Assembly (NCBI GenBank): GCA_050943575.1
Contig: JBMNPL010000014.1
Coordinates: forward strand, 1-15,542
Direction of reading: 5' to 3'
Source of the DNA: WRCA01 sp050943575
GTDB lineage: Bacteria > Pseudomonadota > Alphaproteobacteria > Rs-D84
DNA length: 15,542 nucleotides
Below, piece after piece: positions 12,388-15,542 of this stretch. The notes under the pieces were generated by a model. It worked only from the letters and a program-made list of their open reading frames with translations, searched no databases and was not told where the DNA came from. Each line of letters starts with the position of its first letter. Positions within the stretch are counted from its first letter, which is position 1. Made by a program: the position numbers and the translations under genes.

Positions 12388-13854
12388 TTATGATTTTATA
12401 TGTTTTTGTATCACGTTCAGCAATTCAACCATTGCCATTGTATCTTGCCCGCAGTATTCTTTTAAATCAGTCATCATTTGTTGTGTTTGTTCTGCTGTTT
12501 GTTTGCCGGTCATAAATGCCATAAATTGCTCGCTGGCCTCTGTTCCGCCATGTATCCCAAGGTTTTCATAAGACATTTCTGGAACAAATGCAGGCAATGT
12601 TTGTTTTATTGATACACTACCAAATTGACATGGGCGATATAAACCACGGTTTTGAAATGGTATCATCAAATCAATAATACGATTATTTATAGCTAATAAT
12701 TGGTCGGCATATTCCGGAAAATCACGTGCCATTTCAGTGTTTCTAGTATATTCAAAAGATTTGTTATATACAATTACACTCCCTGTATTACCAATTGTTT
12801 CTATTAATTTTTTTATTAAATCTGGCCTTGGGTCTGTATCAGATTTATTATGCAAATATTCATAATGTTCTAATTGAGCATCAGGTGTTGATTGCACATG
12901 TAATGAAAATTGAAAACATATCTGTTGATATGGTCTGGAATTATCAAACATTGGTACAGCCGGCATAATTGATTCATAATCTAGATAATATAAAGGCCAA
13001 CATAAACTATCTGTAAATTTACGCAAAACATCTTTATTAATAATATCAGTATTATTAAGGAATGATTCTATATCACCTGAATTTATTCGTTTTGCATAAA
13101 TTTCGGGTGGAATATTGCGTAAATCTGCACCATATTTAGAATAAATTTCATCTGCTAATTTACCTCTAAACACATTAAATACAGAATATTCTGGTATATC
13201 TTTCCAACAATGATATTTATAGCCACACTCGTAAAACTTATTACACTTGGTTTTTGATATCACAGTTTCTAATTCTGGGCTATCTAGAATCTCACGTAAA
13301 TTAGCCACTTGTTTCTGAACAGTTTCAATATCTTGTAGTTCGTTTTTGGTATCATGCAAAGTAAATAATTCTTCTAAATCTAAATCACCATGACGAACAT
13401 ATTCCGAATTCAAAGTCATTATAAAACAATTTCTAATTTTAATACCACATTGTGAAAATACATACCTTTGAAAAGATGCATCAATATAATGATAATCATT
13501 AGGTTTGCTGGTAGATTTAACTTCTATGATATCCCAAGTTCCGTCATTATTATTACGTAAAATATCAACCGCGCAATATTCACCTGTATCAGTACAAAGA
13601 GTGGCTTCATAAATAAATGGAGCATTTTCTGATATTGCGTTTTTTGTTTGGGTAATAGCTTCGTGTTCCCATGGTTTTGCAGTAATGCGAACACCGCCAG
13701 AAAAACGCTCGCACGCTAGTTCACCAACATTTGTTCCGCTATCTAATATAACCTGATTCATTTCTGGTTGTAAATCTTTACGATGTTTTTTTAACCATAG
13801 TAAATTAGGGCATTTTATCCCGTTTACATAATCTGATTTTGATATTTTAAACAT
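12388..13854 (-). CDS. DUF2779 protein: PD-(D/E)XK/Fe-S plus DEDD exonuclease-like
   Basis: The 488-residue product resembles DUF2779 proteins, whose biological role is poorly known. The N-terminal part (about 1-220) looks like a RecB/Cas4-type nuclease: SKSDYVNGIKCPNLLWL with C15, a VDI aspartate (D97) and IIEVKS (E111, K113) matching the PD-(D/E)XK core, and a cysteine trio C204, C210 and C216 which with C15 fits a Cas4/AddB-like 4Fe-4S site. The C-terminal part (about 285-488) looks like a DnaQ-fold exonuclease: YYLDYES (D292, E294), VIVYNKSFEYTRN (361-373), RIIDLMIPF (D395) and YCGQDTMAMVEL (D471). All proposed residues are present, so both domains may be active. GGAG lies 5 nt before the ATG. 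A promoter lies just upstream, so it need not depend on the AAA gene's transcript. Domain limits are by eye. Confidence 0.85.
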   Translation of the reverse strand: MFKISKSDYVNGIKCPNLLWLKKHRKDLQPEMNQVILDSGTNVGELACERFSGGVRITAKPWEHEAITQTKNAISENAPFIYEATLCTDTGEYCAVDILRNNNDGTWDIIEVKSTSKPNDYHYIDASFQRYVFSQCGIKIRNCFIMTLNSEYVRHGDLDLEELFTLHDTKNELQDIETVQKQVANLREILDSPELETVISKTKCNKFYECGYKYHCWKDIPEYSVFNVFRGKLADEIYSKYGADLRNIPPEIYAKRINSGDIESFLNNTDIINKDVLRKFTDSLCWPLYYLDYESIMPAVPMFDNSRPYQQICFQFSLHVQSTPDAQLEHYEYLHNKSDTDPRPDLIKKLIETIGNTGSVIVYNKSFEYTRNTEMARDFPEYADQLLAINNRIIDLMIPFQNRGLYRPCQFGSVSIKQTLPAFVPEMSYENLGIHGGTEASEQFMAFMTGKQTAEQTQQMMTDLKEYCGQDTMAMVELLNVIQKHIKS

Positions 13855-13876
13855 AAATACTCCGTTTTTATAAATT

Positions 13877-13905
13877 ATTGTATATGTGGATTAAATATTT
13901 TTCAA
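13877..13905 (-). promoter_or_regulatory. Promoter for DUF2779-HNH
   Basis: On the minus strand TTGAAA (13905-13900), a 17-nt spacer and TACAAT (13882-13877) sit in the 56-nt gap between the AAA ATPase and DUF2779 genes. The leader would be about 15 nt and carries the GGAG ribosome site. Confidence 0.6.
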
Positions 13906-13910
13906 TTATA

Positions 13911-15542
13911 TTAAATATGAAATCCTATTTTTGTTTTTGGTTTTTGTAGTTTTTTAACTTGTTGTTCTTGTTCTAATCTGGATAATAATTCAGATTTGTT
14001 TGTAATATCGAATATATCAGCTTGTTTTTTTACCACAGCAAAATCTCCCGGTGTTAAATTAACTAAATCAATAACTTCATCTTTGGAAATAGTTAGATTA
14101 AAGAAAATTTGAAATGCTGCAACTACCTGATCTGGTGTTAAAAAATCATATTTTACTTTGAAAGTAAATCTGCGCAAGGCTGCCTTGTCAATATTATCCA
14201 TCAAATTAGTTGTGCAAACAAACGGATATTCTGCACTTTCCATTTGTGTTAACATTTCATTAACATGGCTGACTTCCCATGAACGCACAGCATTTTTTCT
14301 ATCCATAAGAAAACTATCGGCTTCATCAAAAACTAACATTGCTTTTTGAGTTCGTGCTTCTCGGAATGCTTGGGATATATTCTTTTCTGTTTCTCCTACA
14401 AATGAATCGACTATATCACTAGCGCGTTTTTTAATTATATTTATTTCTAGTAAATCAGCTAAATATTCACAAAAAGCTGTTTTCCCAGTTCCTGGTGCAC
14501 CATACAAGCAGAAAGAAAAATTATTTAATTTTTTGTCTTTGATTTGATGTGCTAACTTGGTTAAATCAATATCTGTGTTTAATAATTGTGTATTAAATTT
14601 TACAACATTTGGATTTGTATTCTTTGATGATTTACCTGTTAATGCCACCATTAAATTTTCCAAAGTATAATCAATCATTTTACAATCATTTGTTATTTTA
14701 GCATTTCTTACAGCAGTATCTATGACTGATATTGGAACGGGATATTTATTTATTAATCGTTTTAATTCTTGCTCGGGAAATTCAACTTTATGTTTTTGAA
14801 ATACACGTTGCCACGAGTTTATTTTTGCACGTTCATCAGGATTTGTCATTTTTAATACAGTTGTAAATCTGCGGATATATGCATCATCTAGGGTGTTTAA
14901 ATTATTTGTTATCCATATCACCGGACGTTTATTATTTTCTAATATACGATTAATATATAACTTACTGGGGGTTAATCTGCTAACTGGTGATAAAGAAAAC
15001 ACATCTTCGGCTTCATCAAACAATATAACTGATTTATTATCGTTTTTTAAAATTGTTTGAATATGTGCTAAATTTGATAATCTGGAGTCTTTATTTTCTT
15101 TGTTTTCAGATGTGGTATATAAGCGCAATCCGGCAGTATTACAAATAGTTTTTGCCATTTCTGTTTTTCCTGTCCCTGGATAACCATATATTAAAATATT
15201 TATCCCGGTATTTTTATTTTTAATTGCTCCGGATAAAATGCCTGATATTTTATCAAAATCATTTGAAATGTAATCAAAATTCTCACGTTTTAAAGTTGTT
15301 GATAATGGTGTGCCAATTAGAAAATTACTTACTTCTGCAGTAGTATTAAAATTCATAGTTAATAATCTAGAAAATTCTGATGTTAAATTATACTCAAATC
15401 CAATTTCAATGCTTATTATTCCGGATTCAACTAATGGCCCAGTTCGAGATAATAATTGTAAAATTTCATTTTCTGGTATTTTACATATATTACTTATAAG
15501 TTGAAAATTACTCGAAAGCGTATTACGAGAAATATCAGTAAT
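13911..15542 (-). CDS. Tandem AAA+ ATPase, 5' end beyond the right edge
   Basis: The minus-strand frame is open to the window edge, giving 543 visible residues; the internal ATG at 15356 is not the start, because the sequence before it (LLSRTGPLVESGIISIE) reads as ordinary protein in the same frame. Two AAA+ modules follow a helical N-terminal region. Module 1 has GYPGTGKT (visible residues 120-127), Walker B ILFDEAED (173-180), ITNN and an RRF arginine pair. Module 2 has GAPGTGKT (348-355), a pore-loop-like SFVGETEKN (380-388) with the aromatic-hydrophobic-glycine FVG, Walker B LVFDEADSF (403-411), CTTN and LRRF. Both look able to hydrolyse ATP. The FVG loop in module 2, as in classical-clade unfoldases, suggests it threads protein through a hexamer; module 1 lacks such a loop. 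The substrate is unknown. The DUF2779 gene follows after 56 nt. Confidence 0.88.
   Translation of the reverse strand: MTDISRNTLSSNFQLISNICKIPENEILQLLSRTGPLVESGIISIEIGFEYNLTSEFSRLLTMNFNTTAEVSNFLIGTPLSTTLKRENFDYISNDFDKISGILSGAIKNKNTGINILIYGYPGTGKTEMAKTICNTAGLRLYTTSENKENKDSRLSNLAHIQTILKNDNKSVILFDEAEDVFSLSPVSRLTPSKLYINRILENNKRPVIWITNNLNTLDDAYIRRFTTVLKMTNPDERAKINSWQRVFQKHKVEFPEQELKRLINKYPVPISVIDTAVRNAKITNDCKMIDYTLENLMVALTGKSSKNTNPNVVKFNTQLLNTDIDLTKLAHQIKDKKLNNFSFCLYGAPGTGKTAFCEYLADLLEINIIKKRASDIVDSFVGETEKNISQAFREARTQKAMLVFDEADSFLMDRKNAVRSWEVSHVNEMLTQMESAEYPFVCTTNLMDNIDKAALRRFTFKVKYDFLTPDQVVAAFQIFFNLTISKDEVIDLVNLTPGDFAVVKKQADIFDITNKSELLSRLEQEQQVKKLQKPKTKIGFHI

Noticed and set aside
15354..15356. 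ATG at 15356 as the AAA+ start
   Set aside because: The frame stays open for 62 more codons to the edge with protein-like sequence, and no ribosome site precedes this ATG.
1..15542. CRISPR array, insertion sequence or prophage structural genes
   Set aside because: No regularly spaced repeats, transposase, integrase or virion-protein motifs were seen on either strand.

Overview
The window is a strongly AT-rich stretch of bacterial chromosome using the standard bacterial code (TGA ends the gene at 4985). The L28 protein has alphaproteobacterial-looking motifs (NVSHSN, TKRTFLPNL, GGLDA). A periplasmic M48/TPR protease, an acetate kinase and tRNA genes with encoded CCA point to a Gram-negative, fermentative, probably host-associated alphaproteobacterium. 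That placement is inference from motifs and composition, not from a search.

Left part (1-4985), mostly housekeeping. An unrecognised gene runs off the left edge on the minus strand. Next comes a tRNA-Leu(CAA) whose 3' end is duplicated 170 bp further downstream, with a structured, GC-richer element between the copies. rpmB lies 6 nt upstream of the tRNA on the same strand. A secreted M48 metalloprotease with TPR repeats converges on acetate kinase with a 2-nt gap. Acetate kinase diverges from an RgpF-type polysaccharide-synthesis gene, and the two promoters share one self-complementary -35 hexamer, TTGCAA.

Middle part (5078-9460), mostly orphan genes. An 808-residue protein with a long C-terminal coiled coil has its own strong promoter. 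A 321-residue lysine/asparagine-rich protein and a 148-residue protein lie on the minus strand. Two identical 20-bp hairpins bracket the 321-residue gene. A tRNA-Asn(GTT) with its own promoter and a strong terminator closes the block.

Right part (9461-15542), nuclease and ATPase genes resembling a defence island. A single-chain GmrSD-like DUF262/DUF1524 protein (probable type IV, modification-dependent restriction) is on the plus strand. It converges on a minus-strand series: a tandem AAA+ ATPase (5' end outside the window), then a DUF2779-type protein that appears to join a PD-(D/E)XK/Fe-S nuclease region to a DEDD exonuclease-like region, then a NUMOD4-HNH endonuclease. The DUF2779 gene has its own promoter and probably carries the HNH gene with it. 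A joint role for ATPase, composite nuclease and HNH enzyme is the most interesting hypothesis here, but it rests on order, strand and domain content only. No integrase, transposase or CRISPR array is visible.
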